NCBI RefSeq assembly: GCF_900104055.1
Contig: NZ_FNJQ01000004.1
Span: 80,105-144,104, forward strand
Length of the DNA stretch: 64,000 bases
Reading direction: 5' to 3'
From: Pseudoselenomonas ruminantium
GTDB lineage: Bacteria; Bacillota; Negativicutes; Selenomonadales; Selenomonadaceae
The notes below the pieces were generated by a model, which searched no databases, was not told the DNA's origin, and saw only the letters and a program-made list of their open reading frames with translations. The number at the start of each line of letters is the position of its first letter. Within the stretch, counting starts at the first letter, position 1. Position numbers and translations under genes: made by a program. This document shows positions 43,408 to 53,112 of this stretch, one piece after another.

Positions 43408-44858
43408 TGGCATTTTTTCATGGCGTAAAGGCAAGTGAGGTACCTACTTCGGTCGTCGCCCCGGTAGCAACCACGGCAGGCTTGCCGGTAGTCTTCGGCA
43501 CGGCCCCGGTGCATTTAACAGATGATCCGACGGCTTATGTCAACAGGCCGGTTATCTGCTATTCCTGGGCGGAAGCAGAAGCGGCACTGGGCTATAGTGA
43601 CGATTGGGACAAGTACACGTTGTGCGAGGCTATGTATAGCGAATTCAAGCTGTACGCAGTAAAGCCTATCATCTTCGTGAACGTACTCAATCCTGCAGTG
43701 CATAAGTCGAGCGTCAGCGGCGCAGAAAAGAATTTGGCTGCAGACAAGACGCTGACACTGGAAGAACCGATTCTGCTTGCCAGCCTGAAGGTCAAAGCGT
43801 CTCCGGAAGCTGAGGCAGATGCAGTTTTGGGCACGGATTATACGGCGGCCTACAATGACGATGGCAAGCTGGTGATTACGGTGCTGGCAGATGGCGCTTT
43901 GGCCAGCAATACTTCCATTGTGCTGACCTATGACAAGGTAGATCCGACGGCAGTAACGGCTAATAGCGTAATCGGTGGTGCCGATTCCAATGGTAACCCC
44001 ACGGGGCTGGAACTGATTGACAGCATCTATACCCTGTTTGCGATGGTGCCGGGTATCGTTGCTGCTCCGGGCTGGTCTGAAAATCCCACGGTGGCAGCGG
44101 TAATGAAGGCCAAGTGCCTGAATATCAGCGAGCTGTTCAGGTGCATCTGCCTGACGGACGTTGATACGGCATCCGTTACCAGCTATTCCGGTGTCAATAC
44201 CTGGAAGAACAACAACAACTACACTGGTACCAATCAGGTGGTTTGCTGGCCGTGCGTGAAGCAGGGCGATATGGTCTTCCATATGTCCACGCACATCATG
44301 GGTATTATCGGTGTAACGGATGCCGCAAATGATGATGTGCCGTATCAGTCGCCGTCCAACCAGACGCTGCAGGCTACAGGTCTTTGCTTGAAGAATGGCA
44401 CGGAAGTAAATCTGTCCCTGCCGCAGGCAAATCTGCTGAATAGCCAGGGCGTGATGACGGGCCTTAACTTTTCCGGTGGCTGGAAGTCGTGGGGCAACTA
44501 CACGGGTGCTTATCCTGGCACCACGGATGTAAAGGACTCCTTTATCTGCGTGCGCCGCATGTTTGACTGGCAGTATCAGACGTTTGTACTGACTTACTGG
44601 CAGAAAGTAGACCAGCCGCTGACGCCGCGCCTGATTAAGACCATCGTAGACAGTGAGCAGATTCGTCTCAATGGCCTTGTATCCCGTGGCTTCCTGCTGG
44701 GTGCTGACGTGAAGTTCCTCGAAGAGGAAAATCCCGATACAGACCTGTTGGCAGGCATCATCCGCATCCACAGCTACATCACGCCGCCGGTACCGGCTCA
44801 GGAAATCGAAGATATCCTGGAATACGATGTAAGCAATTTCAAGGCATTGTTTAGCTGA
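43407..44858 (+). CDS. Tail sheath protein
   Basis: A 483-aa contractile sheath subunit. N-terminal FHGVKASEVPTSVVAPV and the C-terminal domain (RRMFDWQYQTFVLTYWQKVD, LNGLVSRGFLLGADVKF) are typical. This identifies the phage as a myovirus. TAATG overlap with the previous gene. Confidence 0.94.
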   Translation: MAFFHGVKASEVPTSVVAPVATTAGLPVVFGTAPVHLTDDPTAYVNRPVICYSWAEAEAALGYSDDWDKYTLCEAMYSEFKLYAVKPIIFVNVLNPAVHKSSVSGAEKNLAADKTLTLEEPILLASLKVKASPEAEADAVLGTDYTAAYNDDGKLVITVLADGALASNTSIVLTYDKVDPTAVTANSVIGGADSNGNPTGLELIDSIYTLFAMVPGIVAAPGWSENPTVAAVMKAKCLNISELFRCICLTDVDTASVTSYSGVNTWKNNNNYTGTNQVVCWPCVKQGDMVFHMSTHIMGIIGVTDAANDDVPYQSPSNQTLQATGLCLKNGTEVNLSLPQANLLNSQGVMTGLNFSGGWKSWGNYTGAYPGTTDVKDSFICVRRMFDWQYQTFVLTYWQKVDQPLTPRLIKTIVDSEQIRLNGLVSRGFLLGADVKFLEEENPDTDLLAGIIRIHSYITPPVPAQEIEDILEYDVSNFKALFS

Positions 44859-44873
44859 TTGGAGGTTTAAGCT

Positions 44874-45407
44874 ATGGCAGTAAATAAAGTACCTGAAACT
44901 ATCAATGACATGCGCGCCTACATTGATGGCGGCAAGAATGAGGATATGATCGGCGTCAAGGAAGTGGAGCTCCCTGAGTTCTCGTCCATGACCACGGAAG
45001 TGACCGGTATCGGCCTTGCTGGCAAGGTGGACGCTCCTGTCCATGGACACTTCGAGGGCATGGAAACGAAACTCACTTGGCAGCTCCCCACCAAGACGGC
45101 GGCCACGCTGGTGGGCGGCAAGCCCATCAGCCTGGAACTCTATGCGGACAAGCAGTATTTCGACAGCGGCTCTGATGCTTATGTCCATGAGCAGTATCGC
45201 GTAGCTGTGCGCGGGCGTATCAAGAGCCACAAGCCTGGCTCGATTAAAGCTGGCGAGCCCACGGATAGTGAGACGGTCATTGAAACGCACTATATCAAAA
45301 TCGACATTGGCGGCAGCACTGTTTGCGAAGTCGATAAATACGGCTATAAGTGCGTAGTCAACGGCACGGACTATCTGGAAGCCGTCCGCAGGAATATTGG
45401 TATGTAA
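44874..45407 (+). CDS. Tail tube protein (P2 FII-like)
   Basis: A 177-aa major tube protein: VPETINDMRAYIDGGKNEDM near the start, a central beta sandwich, and IDIGGSTVCEVDKYGYKCVV near the end. Follows the sheath gene as in P2. Confidence 0.92.
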   Translation: MAVNKVPETINDMRAYIDGGKNEDMIGVKEVELPEFSSMTTEVTGIGLAGKVDAPVHGHFEGMETKLTWQLPTKTAATLVGGKPISLELYADKQYFDSGSDAYVHEQYRVAVRGRIKSHKPGSIKAGEPTDSETVIETHYIKIDIGGSTVCEVDKYGYKCVVNGTDYLEAVRRNIGM

Positions 45408-45414
45408 TCATAGC

Positions 45415-45431
45415 GTGTCCAACTTGGACAC
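45415..45431. repeat. Dispersed 17-bp palindrome, copy 3
   Basis: GTGTCCAA-C-TTGGACAC in the 52-base gap between tube and chaperone genes. The central base is C, so it is the same site read on the other strand. Confidence 0.8.
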
Positions 45432-45459
45432 GTTGTTGGATATGGAGGATTGAACTATT

Positions 45460-45798
45460 ATGGCAGAAGAAAAACAGTTGGAAAAGATTGAAACAGTGGA
45501 AGCAGAAGTCATTGACGACGAAAAGGTACTGAAGCTCAAAAAGCCGCTTTCGAACGGGAAAAGCGAGCTGGTCTTTGATTTTGAAAAAATCAACGGCTAT
45601 ACCTTGATTAGATGCGAAAAGGCATCCAAGAAAGAAGATCCGTCCATTGCGGTGCAGTCTCTTTCCCAGATTTATCAGGCACATGTGGCCGCTGCTGCCG
45701 CGAATGTCCGCTATGATGATATCCTCAGTCTCAACGCATCCGATTTCACTGCTGCGTGCCTGAAGGCACAGGCTTTTTTACTCAATACGGGGAGATGA
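45460..45798 (+). CDS. Tail assembly chaperone, short form (P2 E-like)
   Basis: A 112-aa protein that coats the tape measure during tail assembly. Codons 105-107 read GCT TTT TTA, placing the heptamer T TTT TTA (45774-45780) in the phase needed for -1 slippage. P2 gene E/E' uses a T TTT TTG site in the same place. Confidence 0.88.
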   Translation: MAEEKQLEKIETVEAEVIDDEKVLKLKKPLSNGKSELVFDFEKINGYTLIRCEKASKKEDPSIAVQSLSQIYQAHVAAAAANVRYDDILSLNASDFTAACLKAQAFLLNTGR

Positions 45799-45959
45799 GC
45801 GGCTTACGCTTATCAGCCCTGAGATTGGCCAAGTATAGCAATACGCCCATCGGCTGGTTCCTGAAATTGCCGGTGGGCGAATTCTATGCATGGATGGAAG
45901 TAATAGGCTCTGAAATCAAAAGAGAAAACGATGAGATTGATAAGGCAGCAAAAAAATAA
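45780..45959 (+). CDS. Tail assembly chaperone, -1 frameshift extension (E'-like)
   Basis: The -1 frame continues from the slippery site for 59 codons (TQYGEMSGLRLSALRLAKYS and on) to TAA 45957. The fused product would be 166 aa: 107 codons from 45460-45780 plus these 59. An alternative internal start, ATG 45795 overlapping the short-form TGA, would give a separate 54-aa protein. The frameshift is preferred because it is universal in this gene pair. Confidence 0.82.
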   Translation, partial: TQYGEMSGLRLSALRLAKYSNTPIGWFLKLPVGEFYAWMEVIGSEIKRENDEIDKAAKK

Positions 45960-45980
45960 GCAGGAAAGGAGGTATGCGAT

Positions 45981-48900
45981 ATGGCAGGCAGGATTATGGA
46001 ACTGGCGTTGGCAATCAAAGGCAGGCTGGATGGCTCGGTAACATCTTCAATGCAGAGGGCTATCAGTGAGTCGAGACAGTTGCAGTCACAGATACGGCAG
46101 GCTAATCAGGCCATGCGTGATGCCCAGCGGGCGGCTGATGCCGAACAACGGGCGACGGGCCGTGTCAGTACGGCTCAATACCAGCGCATTGCGGAATTAC
46201 AGGCCCGCATAAACTCGTTGACTCAGCGCCGGTCAGATATTCTGGATGCACAGGCTGCCAAAGAGCAGGCTGGTGCAAGATTCTCCCATTCTGCTGGGAA
46301 GCTGGGGGCTGGCATAGCAATGACTGCTGCAGCCGCCGCGCCGTTGGCAGCAATGATTGGCACGGCGGCCAATTTTGAGCAGGCAATGAGCAAAGTCAAA
46401 GCCATAACTAATTCTTCTAATGAGGATATGGAACGGTTGACGGCAACAGCTCAGGAGCTTGGCTCAAAGACACAGTTCTCAGCAAGCCAGGCTGCTGAAG
46501 CTATGAGCTATTTGGGTATGGCAGGCTGGAAAACAGAGCAGATTATCTCTGGTATGCCTGGCCTTTTGGATTTGGCCGCTGCATCCGGCAGTAACCTCGC
46601 AACGGTGGCGGATATCGTATCGGATGATCTTACAGCGTTCGGTATGAGTGCTGATCAGGCGGGGCACATGGCAGATGTTATGGCCGCCGCATCGACAAAC
46701 GCAAACACGAATGTCGAGATGATGGGCCAGACGTTCAAATATGCCGGCGCTGTTGCCGGTGCCATGGGCTATAGCTTGGAAGATGTGGCGGTCGCTACGG
46801 GCTTGATGGCTAATGCTGGTATCAAAGCTGACCAAGCAGGCACTTCCCTGCGGTCGATTATGACGCGCTTAGCAGCGCCTACTAAGGAATCGGGGAACGC
46901 CATGGACCAGCTGGGGATATCGGTGGTTAATGCTGACGGTACCATGAAGCCTTTTATGACAACCATGAAAGACTTGCGGGCTGCATTTGCAGGACTGTCA
47001 GAAGCGGAGAAAGCTGAAAAAGCAAAGATGATTGCAGGGCAGGAAGCAATGTCGGGCCTGCTGGCAGTTGTCAATGCATCGGATGAAGACTTCGCGAAAC
47101 TGTCCAATTCAATCATGGATTGTGATGGAGCTGCAGCCAAAATGGCAGGCACGATGAACGACAACGCCAAGGGCGGTGCTATTCAGTTGCAGTCCGCCAT
47201 CGAGGGCGTATCTATTGCCATAGGTCAGATATTCCTACCAACGCTTGCGCAGATTGCGGGCGGATTAGCGTCAACCGTGGGCGGCGTGGCGAAATGGGCA
47301 GGAGAAAATCGAGCGTTAGTATCTACCATAATCGTGGCGGCTGGCGCAGTCACTGGCCTTATATTGGCAGTGTTGGCTATCAATACTGCGGTGGCAGGTA
47401 TCAATTACCTGAGAGCATCCATGGAACTGTACAAAGTGGTTGTGACAGAGTCTACAATCGTGACGAAACTGTGGGCAGGTGTTACCAAAGTGGCAGCCGC
47501 CGCACAAGCTGCATTCAATGCAGTCATGGCGGCCAATCCGATTGCTTTGGTTGTGCTGGCCATAGCCGCGCTGGTGGCCGCCATGGTCTACTTGTTTAAC
47601 ACAAATCAAGAGTTCCATGATACGGTCATTGCCGCATGGGAGGAAATCAAGTCCGCCGCCATGGAAGTGTGGAACGCTATAGCTCCCATCGTGATGGCAG
47701 CCTGGGAAGGAATAAAAGCCGCCGCACAGGCGGGCATTGAATTCCTGAAAGGGTTGTGGGCGGATATAGGCCCATCGGTCATGAATGCCTTCAGCAAGAT
47801 TGTGCCGATACTATCCTGGGTGGTTGGCGTGGCCAAAACATTGATTGTGGCCGGATTGGCATTCTGGGCTACATATATCCGCACAATGATAACCGTCATA
47901 GGCGGTATCATCCGTGGCATAGTAAGTGTGGTAACTGCAGTGTGGTCAACCCTCACAGCAATATGGTCGGCTGGATCTAATGCGGTAACGGCCATCACGG
48001 AAACATTAGGTGCTGTGTTTGGTGGTATCTGGAATGGTCTGACGGCTGGCGTTTCGGCGGCATGGTCGATTATTACCAGCATAGTATCTGCTGGGGTGTC
48101 GACGGCGGAAAGCATCATGCAGACGCTCGTATCTGTCGGTACGTCAGTGATGGAAGGGATAACGCAGGCGCTGGAACCTATTACCAGCGCGATCAGTTAT
48201 GTGTTCGATGAGGCTTCGGCAGCAGTGATACCCGTGATTAACGAAATCGTGAACACGGTATCTTCCGTAGTCTCTACGATACGAGAAACGCTCAGCTCAC
48301 TTTGGGGCGGAGCTGGTTCATCCGCAGAGTCTGCCTGGGACGGTGTGAAAAATGCCGTGTCCGGGGCTATTGATTATATCCGTAGCCTCGTGCAGGGAAT
48401 TGCTCCTGTACTCAATGCAATCTGGGGCGGCCTTAGCGCGGCAGCATCTGCAGCATGGTCTGTGATTACTGGCATCGTGTCGGGGGCTGTTGCCGCTATA
48501 GGCGCAGTGATTAGATTCCTGACGCCGATATTCACGACAGTATGGTCTGTTATTGTGGGTGTGGTGTCCGTGTATTGGACGATTATATCAACCGTGATTA
48601 AGACGGCGATAAACGTCATAGCTGCTATCATTCGCGCATTGGTGCCAATATTCAGCGCTGTATGGAGCGTGATAAAGGTGGTGGCCAAGGTGGCATTTAT
48701 TGCCATGGCTGTGGTAGCTCTCCCTGTTATAGCCGCTATCGGCGTCGCTGTGGTGGCAATGGGGGCTGTAATATATGCAGTTTGGCAGGCTGTAAAGCTC
48801 GCCGCAAGTGTAGCATGGGCGGTTATTTCCACGGTAGTGCAGGCCGCTATGGCCATCATCGTTCCCGTGGTGCAAGCCGCTGGTGTGGTGCTGGCTGCAG

Positions 48901-49802
48901 TTTGGTCGTTTATTCAAGATACGGCCATTATGGTCTGGAATACGATTACGATGGCCATAGAAACGGCATTGACAATTATCATGCCAATCGTTGAGGCGGC
49001 AGGAGCTGTAATCAGTGAGGTTTGGAATGCAATTATGGCCGTGGCCATCATGGTGTGGGATATGATTTCCGCAACTGTGGGCGCCGTGGCCAGTGCGATT
49101 GGCTCCTTCATCACAGAGGCAGCTGCTGTAATTATGGCATGCTGGAATTCCATCCAAGCAACCGCAGAAGCATGCTGGAATGCTATCGTTTCCACAGTGC
49201 AAAGCGTATGGGATACGGTACAGGGGATTGTTGATGCCGGTGTGGAAGCTGTGACCGCGAAATGGGAACAGCTGAAGTCGATTTTCAGCAGTCCAATACA
49301 GGCTGTCGTGAACTTTGTTCGTGGTGGCGACTCTGGCGCAGCCAGCGCATCCGGCGTGGATATCAGCGCGAATGCGGCGGGCGGTATTTATCGCCGTGGC
49401 GCTTTCTTGACAACGTTCGCTGAAGAAGGCCCAGAAGCAGCTATCCCGCTGGATGGTTCTGCAAGGGCAATATCTTTGTGGCGGCAGGCAGGCCAGATCA
49501 TGGGGCTGATGCCGAATGGAGTCATGGGACAAGCAGCGGGGATGACATCTTTGATGCAGCAGGCAGGGAACTCGTTGAGAACGCCAGCTAGTGCAATACC
49601 AGCTCCATCCGCGAATATCAACAAGTCCAATAGCATCACGGTGGATTTTAACCCCACTATCAATGTTACGGGCGGCGGTGGCGCAGATGTGAAAGCCATG
49701 ATCATGGCAGCACTGGCGGAACAGAAAGCACAGTTCGAAAGAGAACTGCCAGGCATGCTTGCCCGCGTGAAAGCAGGTCAAAGGAGATTAAGCTATGAGT
49801 AA
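45981..49802 (+). CDS. Tail tape measure protein
   Basis: A 1273-aa protein that sets tail length. N-terminal coiled coil (about 1-90), TP901-type core domain (AAEAMSYLGMAGWKTEQIIS, VSDDLTAFGMSADQAGHMAD), then long hydrophobic Ala/Val/Ile-Trp repeats from about 450 to 1080 (many AVWSVI and AAWSVITG units). The C-terminus has NAAGGIYRRGAFLTTFAEEG followed by EAAIPL. Long frames on the other strand here are shadows of its biased codons. Confidence 0.95.
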   Translation: MAGRIMELALAIKGRLDGSVTSSMQRAISESRQLQSQIRQANQAMRDAQRAADAEQRATGRVSTAQYQRIAELQARINSLTQRRSDILDAQAAKEQAGARFSHSAGKLGAGIAMTAAAAAPLAAMIGTAANFEQAMSKVKAITNSSNEDMERLTATAQELGSKTQFSASQAAEAMSYLGMAGWKTEQIISGMPGLLDLAAASGSNLATVADIVSDDLTAFGMSADQAGHMADVMAAASTNANTNVEMMGQTFKYAGAVAGAMGYSLEDVAVATGLMANAGIKADQAGTSLRSIMTRLAAPTKESGNAMDQLGISVVNADGTMKPFMTTMKDLRAAFAGLSEAEKAEKAKMIAGQEAMSGLLAVVNASDEDFAKLSNSIMDCDGAAAKMAGTMNDNAKGGAIQLQSAIEGVSIAIGQIFLPTLAQIAGGLASTVGGVAKWAGENRALVSTIIVAAGAVTGLILAVLAINTAVAGINYLRASMELYKVVVTESTIVTKLWAGVTKVAAAAQAAFNAVMAANPIALVVLAIAALVAAMVYLFNTNQEFHDTVIAAWEEIKSAAMEVWNAIAPIVMAAWEGIKAAAQAGIEFLKGLWADIGPSVMNAFSKIVPILSWVVGVAKTLIVAGLAFWATYIRTMITVIGGIIRGIVSVVTAVWSTLTAIWSAGSNAVTAITETLGAVFGGIWNGLTAGVSAAWSIITSIVSAGVSTAESIMQTLVSVGTSVMEGITQALEPITSAISYVFDEASAAVIPVINEIVNTVSSVVSTIRETLSSLWGGAGSSAESAWDGVKNAVSGAIDYIRSLVQGIAPVLNAIWGGLSAAASAAWSVITGIVSGAVAAIGAVIRFLTPIFTTVWSVIVGVVSVYWTIISTVIKTAINVIAAIIRALVPIFSAVWSVIKVVAKVAFIAMAVVALPVIAAIGVAVVAMGAVIYAVWQAVKLAASVAWAVISTVVQAAMAIIVPVVQAAGVVLAAVWSFIQDTAIMVWNTITMAIETALTIIMPIVEAAGAVISEVWNAIMAVAIMVWDMISATVGAVASAIGSFITEAAAVIMACWNSIQATAEACWNAIVSTVQSVWDTVQGIVDAGVEAVTAKWEQLKSIFSSPIQAVVNFVRGGDSGAASASGVDISANAAGGIYRRGAFLTTFAEEGPEAAIPLDGSARAISLWRQAGQIMGLMPNGVMGQAAGMTSLMQQAGNSLRTPASAIPAPSANINKSNSITVDFNPTINVTGGGGADVKAMIMAALAEQKAQFERELPGMLARVKAGQRRLSYE

Positions 49803-50001
49803 GACGACATATACAACCGTACAGGGCGATATGTGGGACATCATAGCCCTCAAAGTTTATCGGGATGAGAACTGCATGTCTTATCTCTTGGAGGCTAATC
49901 AAGCCTATAAAGATACGGCAGTATTTCCGGCAGGCGTAGAAATTGCCTGTCCGGATTTACCTGCTACGGCTTCGCAGTTGCTTCCTCCATGGAGGCGGTA
50001 A
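49795..50001 (+). CDS. Tail protein X (LysM-like)
   Basis: A 68-aa LysM-fold protein: TYTTVQGDMWDIIALKVYRD and a final EIACPDLP. P2 gpX family, part of the hub/tail tip. Overlaps the tape measure stop. Confidence 0.9.
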   Translation: MSKTTYTTVQGDMWDIIALKVYRDENCMSYLLEANQAYKDTAVFPAGVEIACPDLPATASQLLPPWRR

Positions 50002-50004
50002 CGT

Positions 50005-51162
50005 ATGGCGAAAGAATATAAGAACCCCATTGAAAGTATGCTGGCGGGGCTCCCTGAGGGGGCAGAACAGGGCCGCGTTGCGTGGCTCGAAATAAAGTAT
50101 ACGCCGGCAGAGTCTGACGATGGGCAAAAACAGGAAACATCGGATATATCAGAGGATGTCAGCGCATACCTGCTGTCGTTCTCATGCACGGATAATCTTA
50201 CAGATTCCGCCGATGATATGACCTTGACGCTGGAGGATAGGGCTCAGTTGTGGCTGGAAGATTGGTTCCCGGAAGGAGAAGGCAATCTCATGGATATTAC
50301 CATCCACACCTACAATCGCATCACACTGGATGAGGGGGAGGCAACGTTCCACGTTGGACAGTTTGAGATTGACGAAATCGAGATTACCGGGTATCCGTCC
50401 ACTGTCCAGATTAAAGGCGTTTCTGTACTGGGGAATGGTTCGCTTCGAGGCACAAAGAAAAATCAGACATGGGAAAAAATCTCGGTCTGGAAAGCAGCAG
50501 ATGATATCTGCCAGCGGAACGGGCTGACATTGATGTGGGACTGTGCCGAAAATCCGAACCTTGACCATGTGGAACAGGCGGATAAATCAGACCTGGCTTT
50601 CTTGCAGGAAATCTGCAAGAACAACGGCATGAGCTTGAAAATCTCCACTGAGCAGGTCATTATCTTCGACGATGCCAAGTATGAAGCGCAGGCCCCGATA
50701 ATATCGGTCTATAAGCCCGGCGTTTATGCTGAGCTGGACGAAAATACCATGCCGCTTCGCTGGGTGCTCAGCTACGGCTTCAAAGCCAAAACCCGCGATA
50801 CCTATTACAGGTGTGATGTGAAGTATCAAAAGGGTAAGAATAAAGAGGTCATTGAAGGTTCCTTCACTGATCCAAACAAGAAGAAAGGCCGCGTACTCCA
50901 TGTAAAGGAGCAGGTAGAGAATAAAGCCGAAGCAGAAAAGCTGGCCAAGAAGAAACTGCGTGAAGCAAACAAGGAAGCAGTTACAGGCCAGTTTGCTACT
51001 ATCGGCAATACGAATTTTGCCGCCGGCCAAGTCTTGAAGATGGTCAACTTTGGCCACTTTGATGGGAACTATCTGGCGACGAAAGTGGTTCATAGCTTTT
51101 CTGCCACCACAGGGAAGTTTGACACCAGCATTGATATAAGGAGGTGTATCAGTGGCTATTGA
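50005..51162 (+). CDS. Baseplate hub protein (P2 gpD-like)
   Basis: A 385-aa late control D family protein, homologous to the T4 gp27/VgrG N-terminal hub. FPEGEGNLMDITIHTYNRI and VEQADKSDLAFLQEICKNN are characteristic. Overlaps the spike gene by 11 bases. Confidence 0.92.
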   Translation: MAKEYKNPIESMLAGLPEGAEQGRVAWLEIKYTPAESDDGQKQETSDISEDVSAYLLSFSCTDNLTDSADDMTLTLEDRAQLWLEDWFPEGEGNLMDITIHTYNRITLDEGEATFHVGQFEIDEIEITGYPSTVQIKGVSVLGNGSLRGTKKNQTWEKISVWKAADDICQRNGLTLMWDCAENPNLDHVEQADKSDLAFLQEICKNNGMSLKISTEQVIIFDDAKYEAQAPIISVYKPGVYAELDENTMPLRWVLSYGFKAKTRDTYYRCDVKYQKGKNKEVIEGSFTDPNKKKGRVLHVKEQVENKAEAEKLAKKKLREANKEAVTGQFATIGNTNFAAGQVLKMVNFGHFDGNYLATKVVHSFSATTGKFDTSIDIRRCISGY

Positions 51163-51553
51163 TATGAGTGAGTATATCTTTATCGGCGTGGTGTGCAAAT
51201 ACGGCAGTACGCCGGGAACGGTAGTCGTAAGGCGGCCTGATAAAGATGACCGAACAACGGCAGAACTCTATGTGCTCAGCCGCTGCACGCATCAAACGAA
51301 AGATTATTGGATGCCGGACATAGATGACCAGGTGCTGTGCATTCTCACACCAAACCCCGGTGGTAAAGGCCCCGGCGCTGGATATGTGGCGGGTGCCATT
51401 TATAGTGAAGCTGATCCGCCGGCGGAAACGGATACGAGTACACGCAGCATCCGTTACAAAGACGGAAGCTACATCGTCAACAAGGGCGGCGCCATGGAGA
51501 TACACGCATCAAAGTCTCTCAAAATTACGGCACCTACCATCAATATCAACTAG
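51152..51553 (+). CDS. Baseplate spike protein (P2 gpV-like)
   Basis: A 133-aa protein with an OB-fold (YIFIGVVCKYGSTPGTVVVR) then a beta-helix tail (MEIHASKSLKITAPTININ). It forms the membrane-piercing spike that a PAAR tip caps. GTG start. Confidence 0.9.
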   Translation: MAIDMSEYIFIGVVCKYGSTPGTVVVRRPDKDDRTTAELYVLSRCTHQTKDYWMPDIDDQVLCILTPNPGGKGPGAGYVAGAIYSEADPPAETDTSTRSIRYKDGSYIVNKGGAMEIHASKSLKITAPTININ

Positions 51554-51564
51554 GAGGGGCTGAC

Positions 51565-52032
51565 ATGAAAAACCAATATGAAATTAGAGGCGATACGGCG
51601 TATATTTATGATTCTAATGGAGAGCTTTTTTTAGTCGATGCCGATGATGTGGAAAAAATAGCGCCATTTAGATGGCACTGCCGAAAAGGCGAAAAATCCT
51701 ATGTGATTGGGAATGCTCCCCATAAGAAGAAAATCTATCTTCATCGGTATCTGCTACAAGTTGGTGATTTTCAACTGAAGGTAGACCACAAAAACCACAA
51801 TCCACGAGATAATAGGAAATCAAACTTGAGGATTTGTAGTAATTGGGAGAATAGCGTAAATCGGTCGGACAGGGATAAAGCTGGAGTGAGCTATAGAAAA
51901 GATAAGAAGAAATGGCGTGCTTATATAAATTTGAAGTATCGTCAAATCAACTTGGGGTACTATAGCACGGAAAAGGAAGCTAGGGCTGTAAGAAAGAAAG
52001 CCGTAGCAGCTTTATATGGGGAGGTGGTTTAA
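51565..52032 (+). CDS. HNH/AP2 homing-type endonuclease
   Basis: A 155-aa free-standing endonuclease: HNH core in VDHKNHNPRDNRKSNLRIC and a C-terminal AP2-like DNA-binding part (VSYRKDKKKWRAYINLKYRQ). It interrupts the otherwise compact spike-PAAR order and has AT-rich codons, so it is a likely mobile insertion. The adjacent PAAR gene is frameshifted. Confidence 0.88.
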   Translation: MKNQYEIRGDTAYIYDSNGELFLVDADDVEKIAPFRWHCRKGEKSYVIGNAPHKKKIYLHRYLLQVGDFQLKVDHKNHNPRDNRKSNLRICSNWENSVNRSDRDKAGVSYRKDKKKWRAYINLKYRQINLGYYSTEKEARAVRKKAVAALYGEVV

Positions 52033-52327
52033 TGCCCGCACAAACTAGACTTGGAGATGTGAATACCGGGCATGATTAGGCGCATGCCCGCCTGCAGTGT
52101 TGGCTTCGGCGAGTTCGAATGTATTCATCAATAGTAAAGGCGCTGGAAGAGTGGGGGATACATATTCACCCCATAGCTGCCCGGTTCATTCGCCCCATAG
52201 TGGCGCCATCGCCAGCGGCAGCAGTTCGGTCTTTATCAATGACATGCCTGCAGGGCGTGTCGGCGATCCGGTAAGTTGTGGCGGAAGCGTAGTGCAGGGA
52301 AGTCCTAATGTATTCATCGGAGGTTGA
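52032..52327 (+). pseudogene. PAAR spike-tip gene with a frameshift
   Basis: ATG 52032 opens MPAQTRLGDVNTGHD then a stop at 52077. The -1 frame carries on without a gap with GACPPAVLASASSNVFINSK and two more PAAR repeats ending QGSPNVFIGG. Adding one T to GATTAG at 52074-52079 restores a full PAAR protein of about 98 aa. A TTG at 52097 could start only the truncated part. It may be a real inactivation, a sequence error, or recoding; no classic slippery heptamer is present. Confidence 0.75.
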
Positions 52328-52343
52328 AAGGAGGCGGTGAGTA

Positions 52344-52793
52344 ATGTATATCGGATATATGGGCGAGATCGTATTCATCTCGTCTTTTAATTATATGCTG
52401 ACACCGACGGATTACTCCCGCAGTGGGAGTGCCCGATGGTCAGAACATGAACTGCTTATGCGCAAACCTGTGAGCCAGTTCGGCGGCCCAGGGCTGGAAA
52501 AAGTGAGTTTTTCCATCATCCTCAGTATGGATCATGGGATATCACCGGAACGCCAGCTGAAGAAGCTGCGGGAAATGCGCGACACTGGCGCTGTGTTCCC
52601 TTTGGTCATAGGTGGCAAGCCTGTCACCAACAGTTATTGGCGGCTGGACTCCCTGAAAGAGGGAGAATGTTACTGGCTGGGCGATGGAACACTTCAGCAG
52701 TGCAAGGTAGCGGTCGAACTCACAGAATACGACGATAAGAACACCATCGAAGAAAATTCGATAACTGTTCGCTATGGAAAGGTAGGTGGCTAA
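52344..52793 (+). CDS. Tail protein U (P2 gpU-like)
   Basis: A 149-aa protein of the gpU family (GPGLEKVSFSIILSMDHGIS, MRDTGAVFPLVIGGKPV). Tail terminator/baseplate component placed here as in Gram-positive P2-type tails. Confidence 0.85.
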   Translation: MYIGYMGEIVFISSFNYMLTPTDYSRSGSARWSEHELLMRKPVSQFGGPGLEKVSFSIILSMDHGISPERQLKKLREMRDTGAVFPLVIGGKPVTNSYWRLDSLKEGECYWLGDGTLQQCKVAVELTEYDDKNTIEENSITVRYGKVGG

Positions 52794-52794
52794 G

Positions 52795-53112
52795 ATGAGT
52801 TTTCTCGTATCGGCAGAAGATGAAGCGGCCATCGACTTCGCCCCGGCGACAGTGACAGCGGAAGTGATGCAGAACATCCGCACCATCATCACAACCATCA
52901 AATATTCCGTACCTCTTGACCGAGGCTTTGGAATAGATGGCTCGATTGTTGACTTGCCGATGGAAGTGGCCAAGGCCAAGATGACCAATGAGATATTTAA
53001 GGCCATCCGCCAGTATGAGCCACGGGCCAGCATCGAGTCGATAACTTTTACAGGCGAAGACACAGGCAAGCTGGTGCCGACGGTGGAGGTGAAAATAAAT
53101 GAAACTAGCTGA
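52795..53112 (+). CDS. Baseplate wedge protein W (gp25-like)
   Basis: A 105-aa gp25 lysozyme-fold structural protein: TIKYSVPLDRGFGIDGSIVD and ITFTGEDTGKLVPTVEVKIN. Overlaps gpU and gpJ genes. ATG 52795. Confidence 0.9.
   Translation: MSFLVSAEDEAAIDFAPATVTAEVMQNIRTIITTIKYSVPLDRGFGIDGSIVDLPMEVAKAKMTNEIFKAIRQYEPRASIESITFTGEDTGKLVPTVEVKINETS

Noticed and set aside
43515..45290. A 591-codon - strand frame across sheath and tube genes
   Set aside because: It runs across two clear structural genes and has no recognisable fold; long shadows are common opposite highly biased genes.
48588..49781. A 397-codon frame on the - strand inside the tape measure gene
   Set aside because: It is Cys/His rich with no ribosome site and mirrors the repeated Ala/Val/Ile codons of the + strand protein; a codon-bias shadow.
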